DNA of 64,000 bases from Pseudomonas sp. 7SR1 (GTDB lineage: Bacteria > Pseudomonadota > Gammaproteobacteria > Pseudomonadales > Pseudomonadaceae). Within the stretch, counting starts at the first letter, position 1. The number at the start of each line of letters is the position of its first letter. Location: assembly GCF_900156465.1 (NCBI RefSeq), contig NZ_LT707064.1, forward strand, positions 310,001 to 374,000, read 5' to 3'. Position numbers and translations under genes: made by a program. Shown here in pieces: positions 37,857 to 46,390 of this stretch. The notes under the pieces were generated by a model. That model did no database searches, had not been told where the DNA came from, and worked only from the letters and a program-made list of their open reading frames with translations.

Positions 37857-39215
37857 TCACTCAGCACGACGCCAGCGCCGCCCCGCATCGCTCCAGCCAC
37901 CCAGGAGGCCGCGCAACTGCCCATCGGCGCCGTAGAACGGCACCGACCAATGGTAGATATCCCTCAGGCCGCCGTTGAACATCAGTTGGCGATCGATGAA
38001 CCGAGACTGCCCCGTTCGCAGCTGCTGCATCATTTCCCCATGCAGCAGCTCGGCAGTGGCCGGGGGAAACGCCGTGGAGTCGGTCAGGCGCGTCCCACGC
38101 AGCTTTTCGAAGCGGATCGCGAAGTGCTCCTCATAGCTCCTGTTGCACATGAGCAGGCGCCCTTCCAGGTCACGGATGAAGATCGGATCGGGGATGGCAT
38201 CCATCAACGCCCGCTGGAGCAGCAACTGGTCGTTGAGAATGGCCTCTGCCTTCAGCCGCTGGTCGATCTGCGCCTGCAGGCGACGGTTCCACAGCAGCGA
38301 CAGCAGGCCGAACACGCCAATCGCCACCACGCACCAATAGCCCCATCGGGACACACGCAGCCAGAGCGATGGCGCCTGGCTGGGCACCACACCCGCCATC
38401 CATTTGCTGCGCAGGGCACGCATCTCTTCGGCCGGAAACGCTTCCAGAGCCTTGTTCAGAATACTCAACAGTGGCAGCAGGTCCTGGCGGACAGCCAGAT
38501 AATCCGGTTCCCACTTGCCCTCAAGGCTGTTTCCTACCTTCAACTGCCCGGCCGGATACAGGTGGACCCCGGTTTCATTCTCAATGGTGGCGTGAGCCTC
38601 ACGGCTCTCCACCAGCGCCCTCGCCTCGCCGTAGGTCTTGACCGTGCGCAGTTCGATACTGGGGTAGTCGCGCCTGATCTCCGCCTCCAGGGCGTGCCGG
38701 GCCGGCAGCGCCAGGATCTTGCCCTTGAGCTGCTCCAGCGAATGGAGCGCCGAGTCCCCGTCACGCCCGACGAAGACCCAGCCCGAACCGCCGAATGCAT
38801 GGCTGAAGGCAAGGAAGTCCCGGCGCTCGTCATTCATCGCCAGGGTGGTGGTCATGTCGGCTTGGCGGCCCTCCAGCATCGCCAGCAACTGGTCCGGAGA
38901 GAATGACTCCCGGTACACGAATTCCAGACCGGTCATTTGTGCGATGCGCTGGAGAATATCGTGGTTCAACCCATTCCACTGCCCCAGCTCATTCTTGAAC
39001 AGGTACAGGGGAAACTGCATCGACGCCACGACGACCCTGGGGTGCTCCTCGATCCACTTGAGTTCCTGCGTGTCCAGCGCCAGCCCTTGGCCCGCCTTGA
39101 ACGGTCGTGATTCCAGGGCCGCCAGTTGCGCCGTGCTCGCCCACTGCATCCAGCACATCAGGGCCAGACCTGTCGCCCAGCTCAGCGCTGGTTTGCATTT
39201 GATAAAAAACAACAT
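37857..39215 (-). CDS. SBP3-TM-PAS sensor protein lacking a kinase domain (BvgS-like remnant)
   Basis: 452 aa. A signal segment (ALSWATGLALMCW) leads to a bacterial extracellular solute-binding (SBP_bac_3) domain (about 40-275, VVVASMQFPLYLFKNELGQWN, YRESFSPDQLLAMLEG), one membrane helix (about 290-315, YWCVVAIGVFGLLSLLW), then a PAS domain (about 330-445, AIPDPIFIRDLEGRLLMCN). It stops right after the PAS end (GGWSDAGRRWRRAE). In BvgS/EvgS-type hybrid kinases HisKA, ATPase, receiver and Hpt modules would follow; none is found downstream. Start chosen by AGGA 7 nt upstream. Probably a truncated gene, possibly a functional signalling fragment. Confidence 0.8.
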   Translation of the reverse strand: MLFFIKCKPALSWATGLALMCWMQWASTAQLAALESRPFKAGQGLALDTQELKWIEEHPRVVVASMQFPLYLFKNELGQWNGLNHDILQRIAQMTGLEFVYRESFSPDQLLAMLEGRQADMTTTLAMNDERRDFLAFSHAFGGSGWVFVGRDGDSALHSLEQLKGKILALPARHALEAEIRRDYPSIELRTVKTYGEARALVESREAHATIENETGVHLYPAGQLKVGNSLEGKWEPDYLAVRQDLLPLLSILNKALEAFPAEEMRALRSKWMAGVVPSQAPSLWLRVSRWGYWCVVAIGVFGLLSLLWNRRLQAQIDQRLKAEAILNDQLLLQRALMDAIPDPIFIRDLEGRLLMCNRSYEEHFAIRFEKLRGTRLTDSTAFPPATAELLHGEMMQQLRTGQSRFIDRQLMFNGGLRDIYHWSVPFYGADGQLRGLLGGWSDAGRRWRRAE

Positions 39216-39290
39216 CTGCATTTCCTTCGAGATGGCTCGCCCCGTCCCTCCAAGGGGCGAAAACCCGACCAGTTTGGCATGCAGAAACAA

Positions 39291-39317
39291 GAAAGCCCGT
39301 CAGGAGACGGGCTTCAA
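39291..39317 (-). terminator. Terminator of the hom-thrC operon
   Basis: On the minus strand GAAGCCCGTC-TCCTGACGGGCTTTC forms a compact stem followed by TTGTTTC, about 20 nt after the thrC stop. Confidence 0.85.
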
Positions 39318-39337
39318 AATGTGACAGGTTTCAGCGG

Positions 39338-40747
39338 TCAGAGCGGCTTGCCGCGGTTGCCATGCTGGCTGACAAAGGCCTGTACGGCTTTCAAGTCATT
39401 AGGCAGCACGGTGCAGCGCTCTTCTCGCTCAAACAAATCAGAAAGGTGTGCAGGTAGTTCAAGCGCTTTTCCTACGCCTGCTTTCTCCACCGCGTCCGGG
39501 AACTTGACCGGGTGAGCGGTGCCCAGCACCACCATCGGAATGTCCAGGCTGCGACGGCACTCGCGGGCAGCCTTCACGCCGATGGCCGTGTGCGGATCGA
39601 GCAGTTCGCCGGATTGCTCGAATACCTCGGCGATGGTTTCGCAGGTCTGCGCATCATCCACGGCCAGGGAGTCGAACAGCTTGCGGGCCTCGGTCCAGCG
39701 CTCGGGCTCGACGCTGAAGCCGCCGCCCTGCCTGAAGCTGTCCATGAGGCCGGCAATCGCCGCACCGTTGCGCCCATGCAGGTCGAACAGCAGGCGTTCG
39801 AAGTTCGACGACACCATGATGTCCATGGATGGCGACAGCGTGGCGTGCAGGGTTTCCTTGACGTACTGGTTGCCGCTCATGAAGCGGTGCAGGATGTCGT
39901 TGCGGTTGGTGGCGACGATCAGCTGATTGATCGGCAGGCCCATGTTGCGCGCCAGGTAGCCAGCGAAGATATCACCGAAGTTGCCAGTGGGCACCGAGAA
40001 CGCTACCGAGCGGGCCGGGCCGCCCAACTGCAGGGCCGCGTGGAAGTAATAGACGATCTGGGCCATGATCCGCGCCCAGTTGATCGAGTTCACCGCCACC
40101 AGGCGTGTGCCCTTGAGGAAGCCCTGGTCGGCGAAGCTGGCCTTGACCATTTCCTGGCAATCGTCGAAGTTGCCTTCGATGGCGATGTTGTGGATGTTTT
40201 CGCCGAAAATCGTCGTCATCTGCCGGCGCTGCACTTCCGAAACACGGTTGTGCGGGTGCAGGATGAAGATATCGACGTTCTCGCAGTGCTTGCAGCCTTC
40301 GATGGCGGCCGAACCGGTATCGCCGGAGGTCGCGCCGATGATCACCACACGCTCGCCACGCTTTTGCAGCACGTAGTCCAGCAGGCGACCCAGCAGCTGC
40401 AGGGCGAAATCCTTGAACGCCAGGGTCGGGCCGTGGAACAGCTCCATCACCCACTCGTTACCGTTGAGCTGACGCAGCGGTGCGATGGCATTGTGGGAAA
40501 AGACGCCGTAGGTTTCTTCCAGGATCTTCTTGAAATCGGCATCCGGGATGCTGCCGGTGACGAACGGGCGCATGACCCGGAACGCCAGCTCGTGATACGG
40601 CAGGCCGGCCCAGGAAGCGATTTGCTCCTGGGTGAAACGCGGCAGGTTTTCCGGCACGTAGAGGCCGCCGTCCGTGGCCAGGCCGGCCAGCAGGACATCT
40701 TCGAAATTCAGGGCCGGTGCCTGGCCGCGGGTGCTGATATAGCGCAT
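39338..40747 (-). CDS. thrC: Threonine synthase
   Basis: PLP enzyme converting O-phosphohomoserine to threonine. The 469-aa protein begins MRYISTRGQAPALNF, has the PLP-binding Lys in GPTLAFKDFALQLLG and phosphate loop GATSGDTGSAAIEG. It follows hom by 104 nt on the same strand, the usual Pseudomonas hom-thrC pair, and ends at a terminator. Confidence 0.98.
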   Translation of the reverse strand: MRYISTRGQAPALNFEDVLLAGLATDGGLYVPENLPRFTQEQIASWAGLPYHELAFRVMRPFVTGSIPDADFKKILEETYGVFSHNAIAPLRQLNGNEWVMELFHGPTLAFKDFALQLLGRLLDYVLQKRGERVVIIGATSGDTGSAAIEGCKHCENVDIFILHPHNRVSEVQRRQMTTIFGENIHNIAIEGNFDDCQEMVKASFADQGFLKGTRLVAVNSINWARIMAQIVYYFHAALQLGGPARSVAFSVPTGNFGDIFAGYLARNMGLPINQLIVATNRNDILHRFMSGNQYVKETLHATLSPSMDIMVSSNFERLLFDLHGRNGAAIAGLMDSFRQGGGFSVEPERWTEARKLFDSLAVDDAQTCETIAEVFEQSGELLDPHTAIGVKAARECRRSLDIPMVVLGTAHPVKFPDAVEKAGVGKALELPAHLSDLFEREERCTVLPNDLKAVQAFVSQHGNRGKPL

Positions 40748-40769
40748 AGGGGCAAACCTTTGGTTTGAG

Positions 40770-40850
40770 CCTCAAGCTTCAAGCGGCAAGCCTCAAGTGA
40801 GAGCAGATCTGCTTTTACCTGGAGCTTGCAGCGTGCTGCTTGCAGCCTTG
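40770..40850. repeat. Degenerate GCTTGnAGC repeats in the hom-thrC spacer
   Basis: The spacer carries several imperfect copies of GCTTGnAGC/GCTTGAAGC in both orientations (for example CAAGCTTCAAGCGGCAAGC and GAGCTTGCAGCGTGCTGC). It looks like a low-complexity palindromic repeat of a type seen elsewhere in Pseudomonas, and could fold and modulate read-through from hom into thrC. Confidence 0.55.
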
Positions 40851-40851
40851 A

Positions 40852-42156
40852 TTAATTCAAATGCTCGACGCGGATACGGACCACGGGGCCCACCACGCCC
40901 TGGAGCGCTTCCAGCGCGGTGATCGCGTCGTTGATGCGCTGCTCGACCACACGGTGGGTCAGCAGGATCATCGGCACCAGGCCATCGTGCTCTTCGACTT
41001 CCTTCTGCATGATCGACTCGATGTTGATGCCACGCTCCGAAAGGATACTCGCCACTTGGGCCAACACGCCCGGGTGATCCTTGGCCTGGATACGCAAGTA
41101 GTAGGAGCTTTCGCACGCTTCGATCGGAAGAATCGGGTGAGCCGACAACGAGTCTGGCTGGAAGGCCAGGTGAGGCACACGGTTTTCCGGGTCTGAAGTC
41201 ATGGCGCGAACCACGTCCACCAGGTCGGCCACCACCGAAGAGGCCGTCGGCTCCATGCCAGCGCCAGCGCCGTAGAACAGCGTAGAACCGGAGGCATCGC
41301 CGTTGACCATCACCGCGTTCATCACCCCGTTGACGTTGGCGATCAGGCGGTCGGCCGGAATCAGCGTCGGGTGCACGCGCAGTTCGATGCCACTGACGGT
41401 GCTGCGTGCCACGCCCAGGTGCTTGATGCGATAGCCCAGGGCTTCGGCATAGTTCACATCGGCGGTGGTCAGTTGGGTGATGCCCTCGGTGTAGGCCTTG
41501 TCGAACTGCAACGGAATGCCGAACGCGATGGAAGCCAGGATCGTCAGCTTGTGGGCCGCGTCGATGCCTTCCACATCGAATGTCGGGTCGGCCTCTGCGT
41601 AGCCCAGGGCCTGGGCTTCGGCGAGTACGTCCTCGAAGGTACGACCCTTCTCGCGCATTTCGGTGAGGATGAAGTTACCGGTACCGTTGATGATGCCGGC
41701 GACCCAGTTGATACGGTTGGCCGAGAGGCCTTCGCGAATCGCCTTGATCACCGGGATGCCACCGGCCACGGCGGCTTCGAAAGCCACGATCACGCCCTTC
41801 TCCCGGGCCTTGGCGAAAATTTCATTACCGTGAACAGCGATGAGCGCCTTGTTCGCGGTGACCACATGCTTGCCATTGTCGATGGCCTTGAGTACCAGCT
41901 CGCGGGCAACGGTATAGCCGCCCACCAGCTCTATGACGATATCGATCTCAGGGTTCGTGGCCACTTCGAAGACATCGTTGGTAATCGCAATACCGGTCGT
42001 CTGGAACTGAGGCTTTGGCGTGCGCGTGGCAATCTGTGCCACCTGGATCCCACGCCCGGCACGACGAGCAATTTCCTCGGCGTTGCGCTGAAGTACGTTG
42101 AAGGTGCCGCCACCGACGGTACCTAACCCACAGATGCCTACTTTGACCGGATTCAC
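40852..42156 (-). CDS. hom: Homoserine dehydrogenase
   Basis: NAD(P)-dependent reduction of aspartate semialdehyde to homoserine. A GTG start at 42156 is chosen: GGAG lies 6 nt upstream and the protein then begins MNPVKVGICGLGTVGGGT, the expected Rossmann start, at 434 aa. Catalytic region GLSANRINWVAGIINGTGNF and AEADPTFDVEGIDAAHKL; a C-terminal ACT domain (YYLRIQAKDHPGVLAQV, about 345-430) should mediate threonine feedback. Confidence 0.97.
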   Translation of the reverse strand: MNPVKVGICGLGTVGGGTFNVLQRNAEEIARRAGRGIQVAQIATRTPKPQFQTTGIAITNDVFEVATNPEIDIVIELVGGYTVARELVLKAIDNGKHVVTANKALIAVHGNEIFAKAREKGVIVAFEAAVAGGIPVIKAIREGLSANRINWVAGIINGTGNFILTEMREKGRTFEDVLAEAQALGYAEADPTFDVEGIDAAHKLTILASIAFGIPLQFDKAYTEGITQLTTADVNYAEALGYRIKHLGVARSTVSGIELRVHPTLIPADRLIANVNGVMNAVMVNGDASGSTLFYGAGAGMEPTASSVVADLVDVVRAMTSDPENRVPHLAFQPDSLSAHPILPIEACESSYYLRIQAKDHPGVLAQVASILSERGINIESIMQKEVEEHDGLVPMILLTHRVVEQRINDAITALEALQGVVGPVVRIRVEHLN

Positions 42157-42288
42157 TCTTGACTCCCCATGAAACGGCCGACACAAGGTCGGCCGTGAAA
42201 TACAGCCGCGCAGCTACGCGACTTTGTGTTTAACGGCCCGACGAAGGTTTTCGCCGAGCCGTGATCTTCAACAGCGGATCATTCATGC

Positions 42289-43020
42289 TCATTTCGCGCC
42301 AAGGGCCAGTTTGGCGACTTTTGGCGCCGGCTGGTAGCCCGGAATTACCTGACCATCGGCCAAAACAATTGCCGGTGTACCGTTCACACCTATTGACTGA
42401 CCGAGGGCAAACTGCTTGGAGACCGGGTTCTCGCATTTGGCGGACTTGATTTCCTTGCCATCGACCATCTTGTCCATGGCCGCTTTCTTGTCCTTGGAAC
42501 ACCATACCGCCTGCAACTGCTCATCGCCCGGCGATCCCAGGCCCTGGCGCGGGAACGCCACATAGCGCACTTCGATGCCGCGCTTGTTCAGCTCCGGCAC
42601 TTCGGCGTGCAGCTTGTGGCAATACGGGCAGGTGGTGTCGGTGAACACGGTGATGTGGGACTTGGTCTCGCCCACCGCCGGATACACCACGGTTTCGGCC
42701 ACCGGGATACCGTTGATCAGCTTGGAAATGCCCTGGCGCTCGGTGAGCTCGGTCAGGTTGACCGGCTTGCCGTCCTTGAGCTCGAACAGGTTGCCCTGGA
42801 CGATGTACTGGCCATCGGCGCTGGCGTAGAGCACACGACTGCCCTTGAGCTTGACTTCATACAGGCCGGACATGGGGCTGGCGGAGATGGCTTCGATCGG
42901 CACTTCGATCTGGAGGTTTTCCAGGCTCTTGCGAATAGCCTTGTCGGCCGCGTCGTCGGCGATGGCAAAGGTGCTGGCCAGCGCAAGGGCGGCGGCGGTG
43001 AACAACTGGGTCAAGCGCAT
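42289..43020 (-). CDS. dsbC: Thiol:disulfide interchange protein DsbC
   Basis: Periplasmic disulfide isomerase (243 aa). The signal peptide MRLTQLFTAAALALASTFA is cleaved near AIADD. An N-terminal dimerisation domain precedes the thioredoxin-like domain with active site DTTCPYCHKLH and the cis-Pro loop NGTPAIVLADG. The start at 43020 skips an open upstream extension lacking a signal sequence. It lies between xerD and hom on the same strand, the standard order. Confidence 0.97.
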   Translation of the reverse strand: MRLTQLFTAAALALASTFAIADDAADKAIRKSLENLQIEVPIEAISASPMSGLYEVKLKGSRVLYASADGQYIVQGNLFELKDGKPVNLTELTERQGISKLINGIPVAETVVYPAVGETKSHITVFTDTTCPYCHKLHAEVPELNKRGIEVRYVAFPRQGLGSPGDEQLQAVWCSKDKKAAMDKMVDGKEIKSAKCENPVSKQFALGQSIGVNGTPAIVLADGQVIPGYQPAPKVAKLALGAK

Positions 43021-43189
43021 GGGGACTCCTGAGGCGAACAAATGGGACGGGAAACGCCGACACGAATTCGGGTTCCAACCGCCCACTGTGCAAACCGCCC
43101 AAGCCTACCACATAAGGCTGGCGTGACCGAATGCCGCTGACGCACGACAACACGCAATGCATGAGGACAAGACTTGTGGCGAGGGGCGC

Positions 43190-44086
43190 TTATCCGCGTG
43201 GATGATGCTTCGCATGCAGGTCCTGCAGCCGTGCCCGGGCCACATGGGTATAGATCTGGGTGGTGGACAGGTCGCTATGACCCAACAGCATCTGCACCAC
43301 CCGCAGGTCGGCACCGTGGTTGAGCAGATGCGTGGCGAAAGCATGGCGCAGGGTGTGGGGCGAAAGGGACTTGCCGATCCCGGCCACCTTGGCCTGATGC
43401 TTGATACGGTGCCAGAAGGTCTGGCGGGTCATCTGCTCGCCGTTGCGGCTGGGGAACAGGACATCGCTGGGGCGCCCGGCCAGCAGCTCGTTGCGGCCAT
43501 CGCGCAGGTAACGCTCCACCCATACAATCGCCTCTTCACCCATCGGCACCAGGCGCTCCTTGCTGCCCTTGCCCATTACCCGCAGTACCCCCTGGCGCAG
43601 GTTGACCTGTTCCAGGGTGAGGCTGACCAGCTCGGTGACCCGCAGGCCGCAGGCATACAACACCTCCAGCATGGCACGGTCGCGCTGGCCGATGGCTTCA
43701 CTGAGGTCCGGCGCTGCCAGCAGGGCCTCCACGTCGGCTTCGGACAAGGATTTAGGCAACGGACGGCCCAGTTGCGGCATTTCCACCCGCAGGGTCGGGT
43801 CCACCGCGATGAGCTTTTCCCGCAGCAGGTAGCGATAGAACCCACGCAGCCCGGAGAGAAACCGTGCGGTCGAGCGGGGTTTGTAGTTTTGCTCCAGGCG
43901 CCACGACAAATGATCGAGGATCAGCTCCCGCCCGGCATGGGCCAGCTCCAGGTTTCTTTCCTGCAACCAGCCATTGAACAGCGCCAGGTCGCTGCGATAG
44001 GCGTCTCGAGTGTTATCCGAGAGGCCCTTCTCCAGCCACAGGGCATCGAGAAACTGGTCTATCAGGGGATGATCGATGGCAGGCAT
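43190..44086 (-). CDS. xerD: Tyrosine recombinase XerD
   Basis: With XerC resolves chromosome dimers at dif. The 298-aa protein has a SAM-like N-terminal domain (about 1-90) and catalytic residues Arg in ACGLRVTELVSL, Lys in GKGSKERLVPM, HxxR in LSPHTLRHAFATHLL, His/Trp position in LLGHSDLSTTQIYTHV with the nucleophile Tyr. Core gene; no sign of being an integrase of a mobile element. Confidence 0.96.
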   Translation of the reverse strand: MPAIDHPLIDQFLDALWLEKGLSDNTRDAYRSDLALFNGWLQERNLELAHAGRELILDHLSWRLEQNYKPRSTARFLSGLRGFYRYLLREKLIAVDPTLRVEMPQLGRPLPKSLSEADVEALLAAPDLSEAIGQRDRAMLEVLYACGLRVTELVSLTLEQVNLRQGVLRVMGKGSKERLVPMGEEAIVWVERYLRDGRNELLAGRPSDVLFPSRNGEQMTRQTFWHRIKHQAKVAGIGKSLSPHTLRHAFATHLLNHGADLRVVQMLLGHSDLSTTQIYTHVARARLQDLHAKHHPRG

Positions 44087-44172
44087 AAAGACTCATCAAG
44101 GGTGCCGGGGGCACGACATCGAAATGGGAAACGAAAGTAGGCAGGGTGCGCAAAGACCAAATTCCAGGCAAC

Positions 44173-44200
44173 AAAAAAGCAGCCCGCAGGCTGCTTTTTT
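44173..44200 (-). terminator. Terminator of the rpsP-rimM-trmD-rplS operon
   Basis: Perfect stem AAAAAAGCAGCC / GGCTGCTTTTTT with a CGCA loop, 17 nt after the rplS stop. Confidence 0.95.
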
Positions 44201-44217
44201 TGCATCGGAAGCTGGAC

Positions 44218-44568
44218 TTAAGCCAGTTTTTCCTTGATGCGTGCTGCTTTACCAGACAGGTCGCGCAGGTAGTACAGCTTGGCTTTACGCACGTCACCGC
44301 GACGCTTGACAGCCATGCTGTCGATTTGCGGGCTGTAGGTCTGGAAAGTACGCTCTACGCCAACACCGTTGGAGATTTTACGAACGGTGAAAGCACTGTT
44401 CACGCCACGGTTGCGCTTGGCGATAACGACGCCTTCGAATGCCTGCAGACGGGAACGGTCACCTTCCTTCACTTTCACCTGGACGACGATGGTGTCGCCT
44501 GGGGCAAAGGTAGGGATTTCTTTGGTCATCTGCTCTGCTTCGAGTGCAAGAATGATTTTGTTGGTCAT
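44218..44568 (-). CDS. rplS: 50S ribosomal protein L19
   Basis: Subunit-interface ribosomal protein (116 aa), last gene of the operon. Signatures: [56 protein letters not shown]. It begins 9 nt after the trmD stop. Confidence 0.98.
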
Positions 44569-44577
44569 GCTGTGCTC

Positions 44578-45366
44578 CTAAGGCAAGTCTTTGGACTTAC
44601 CATCGATACGTTGTGAACTATCGTCCCGCTCGTGGATATATTCCTCGAGCAGCTTCTTCTCTTCTCCAGAAAGCGAGCGGCTTTCCAGAAGATCGGCGCG
44701 TCGTTCCCAGGTCCGACCAAGGGACTGCTGTAAACGCCAACGCCGGATGTGCGCGTGGTTGCCACTCAGCAACACGTCGGGAACACGCTGATCCGCATAC
44801 ACCTCCGGTCGGGTGTAGTGCGGGCAATCCAGCAGACCATCCGTAAAGGAATCTTCCTCAGCGGAATCTGCATGCCCTAAAGCTCCAGGCAGCAGTCGTG
44901 TAACCGCATCGATCAGGACCATCGCCGGCAGCTCGCCGCCAGACAGTACATAGTCGCCAATCGACCACTCTTCATCGACATGAGCTTCAATGAAACGCTC
45001 GTCAATGCCTTCATAACGGCCGGCAATCAGGATCAATGCATCCGAATTCGCCAGCTCGCGTACCGCCGACTGAGTCAGCTGACGGCCTTGGGGCGACAGG
45101 TAGATCACCTTCGCACCCTCCCCGGCTGCCGCCCTGGCCTGAACCAGTGCATCTTCCAGGGGCTTGATCTTCATCACCATGCCCGGACCACCGCCAAACG
45201 GGCGATCGTCCACAGTGTGATGCCGATCCGTGGTGTAGTCCCGCGGATTCCAACAGGTCAGCTGCAAGAGCTCCTGTTTCACCGCGCGGCTGGTTATGCC
45301 GTACTCGCTGATGGCGGAAAACATCTCGGGAAACAGCGTGATGACTTCAACGCGCAAATTGGCCAC
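44578..45366 (-). CDS. trmD: tRNA (guanine-N1-)-methyltransferase
   Basis: Makes m1G37 in tRNA, preventing +1 frameshifts. The SPOUT enzyme shows the knotted SAM site ([36 protein letters not shown]) and the start region [22 protein letters not shown] at 45366 ([13 protein letters not shown]) starts 2 nt after the rimM stop and gives 262 aa, near the family length. An ATG 21 nt upstream within rimM, with AAGGTGGA before it, is an alternative. Confidence 0.95.
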   Translation of the reverse strand: MANLRVEVITLFPEMFSAISEYGITSRAVKQELLQLTCWNPRDYTTDRHHTVDDRPFGGGPGMVMKIKPLEDALVQARAAAGEGAKVIYLSPQGRQLTQSAVRELANSDALILIAGRYEGIDERFIEAHVDEEWSIGDYVLSGGELPAMVLIDAVTRLLPGALGHADSAEEDSFTDGLLDCPHYTRPEVYADQRVPDVLLSGNHAHIRRWRLQQSLGRTWERRADLLESRSLSGEEKKLLEEYIHERDDSSQRIDGKSKDLP

Positions 45367-45368
45367 GT

Positions 45369-45905
45369 TCAGAAATCCGCATCCCATTCCACCTTCATCT
45401 CGCCTGCCTCCAGGTCGACGGCCAACACGCACTGCCCGGTATAGGGCAACAGGCGCTCGCGATCATCCAGGCTGCCGACGCAAGGCTTTACCACCATGAC
45501 ATCGTTCGAACCGGTCTCGAGCAGGTGATCGATTTTCCCGAGCAGTTGCCCGAGTTGGTCGATGACCTTCAGACCAACCAGCTGGTACCAGTAGTACTCG
45601 CCGTCGGTCAGTTCAGGGAACAGGTTGCGCGGCACGCAGATCTCATAACCGGCCAGAAGACGTGCTTCTTCACGATCGTCGAGACCCTTGAGCTTCGCGA
45701 CCAGGAACTTGTCGTTCCCGCGTCCGCTGACCAGCTCAACCTGCTTCACGCTGCCTTCGCGCTTTAGCGTCCAGGCCTTGTAGTTCAACAGGTTCTTGAT
45801 CGGATCAGTAAAGGAATAAACCTTCACTTCGCCGCGAACGCCATGTACAGAATAGATTTTGCCGACAACGATCAGATCATCAGCATCTTTTGGCGTCGCG
45901 TTCAT
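45369..45905 (-). CDS. rimM: 16S rRNA processing protein RimM
   Basis: Assists maturation of the 30S head and binds S19. The 178-aa protein has the RimM N-terminal domain ([20 protein letters not shown]) and a C-terminal PRC barrel ([32 protein letters not shown]). It sits between rpsP and trmD, as usual. Confidence 0.97.
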   Translation of the reverse strand: MNATPKDADDLIVVGKIYSVHGVRGEVKVYSFTDPIKNLLNYKAWTLKREGSVKQVELVSGRGNDKFLVAKLKGLDDREEARLLAGYEICVPRNLFPELTDGEYYWYQLVGLKVIDQLGQLLGKIDHLLETGSNDVMVVKPCVGSLDDRERLLPYTGQCVLAVDLEAGEMKVEWDADF

Positions 45906-45910
45906 ATTGC

Positions 45911-46162
45911 TCAGGCCGCAGCCTTAGCCGATTCCTTCAACAACTGAGCAACACGCTCAGAAGGTTGTGCACCAACGCTCAGCCAGTAGGCAACGCGCTC
46001 TTGGTTCACGGACAGACGAACTTCCTGACCACGGGCGATAGGGTTGAAGAAACCAACCTGCTCTTTGTGGGAACCGTCACGCGGGTTGCGGCTGTCGGTT
46101 ACGGTCAGGTGGTAAAACGGGCGCTTTTTGGAGCCGCCAAGGGCAAGACGGATTGTTAGCAT
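45911..46162 (-). CDS. rpsP: 30S ribosomal protein S16
   Basis: First gene of the operon (83 aa). [23 protein letters not shown] is the canonical S16 start. A promoter lies about 75 nt upstream, leaving a leader with a short GGGC/GCCC hairpin. Confidence 0.98.
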   Translation of the reverse strand: MLTIRLALGGSKKRPFYHLTVTDSRNPRDGSHKEQVGFFNPIARGQEVRLSVNQERVAYWLSVGAQPSERVAQLLKESAKAAA

Positions 46163-46234
46163 GTGAACATCGTTCCTGTAGTCGGTGCTGCAAATCTAAA
46201 TGCACAGCGGGCATGGGTGCCCGAAAGGCCGCAT

Positions 46235-46262
46235 ATTCTAAGGAATATCCAGACTTTTGCAA
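46235..46262 (-). promoter_or_regulatory. Sigma-70-type promoter of the rpsP operon
   Basis: TTGCAA (46262-46257), a 16-nt spacer and TAGAAT (46240-46235) on the minus strand. Transcription would begin near 46228, about 66 nt before the rpsP start codon. Confidence 0.6.
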
Positions 46263-46342
46263 ATGACTTTTTCCGGCGAGTGCCGGCCTGCCATTCAGAT
46301 CTGCGACGTTCAGCGCCCGCCGGAGACGGGTTGGCTGGAGAT

Positions 46343-46380
46343 CCCGCGTCCCCGCGGGTAACGCCGGCATGAAGCCGGCG
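46343..46380 (-). terminator. Tandem hairpins after ffh, possible terminator
   Basis: Two adjacent perfect stems, CGCCGGC/GCCGGCG and CCCGCG/CGCGGG, begin 11 nt beyond the ffh stop. There is no T-tract, so they may stabilise the 3' end or give only partial termination. Confidence 0.5.
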
Positions 46381-46390
46381 GCTGGATTCT

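Noticed and set aside
43190..44086. Tyrosine recombinase as element integrase
   Set aside because: Sequence and context (next to dsbC and hom) are those of core XerD; it is 18 kb from the element junction.
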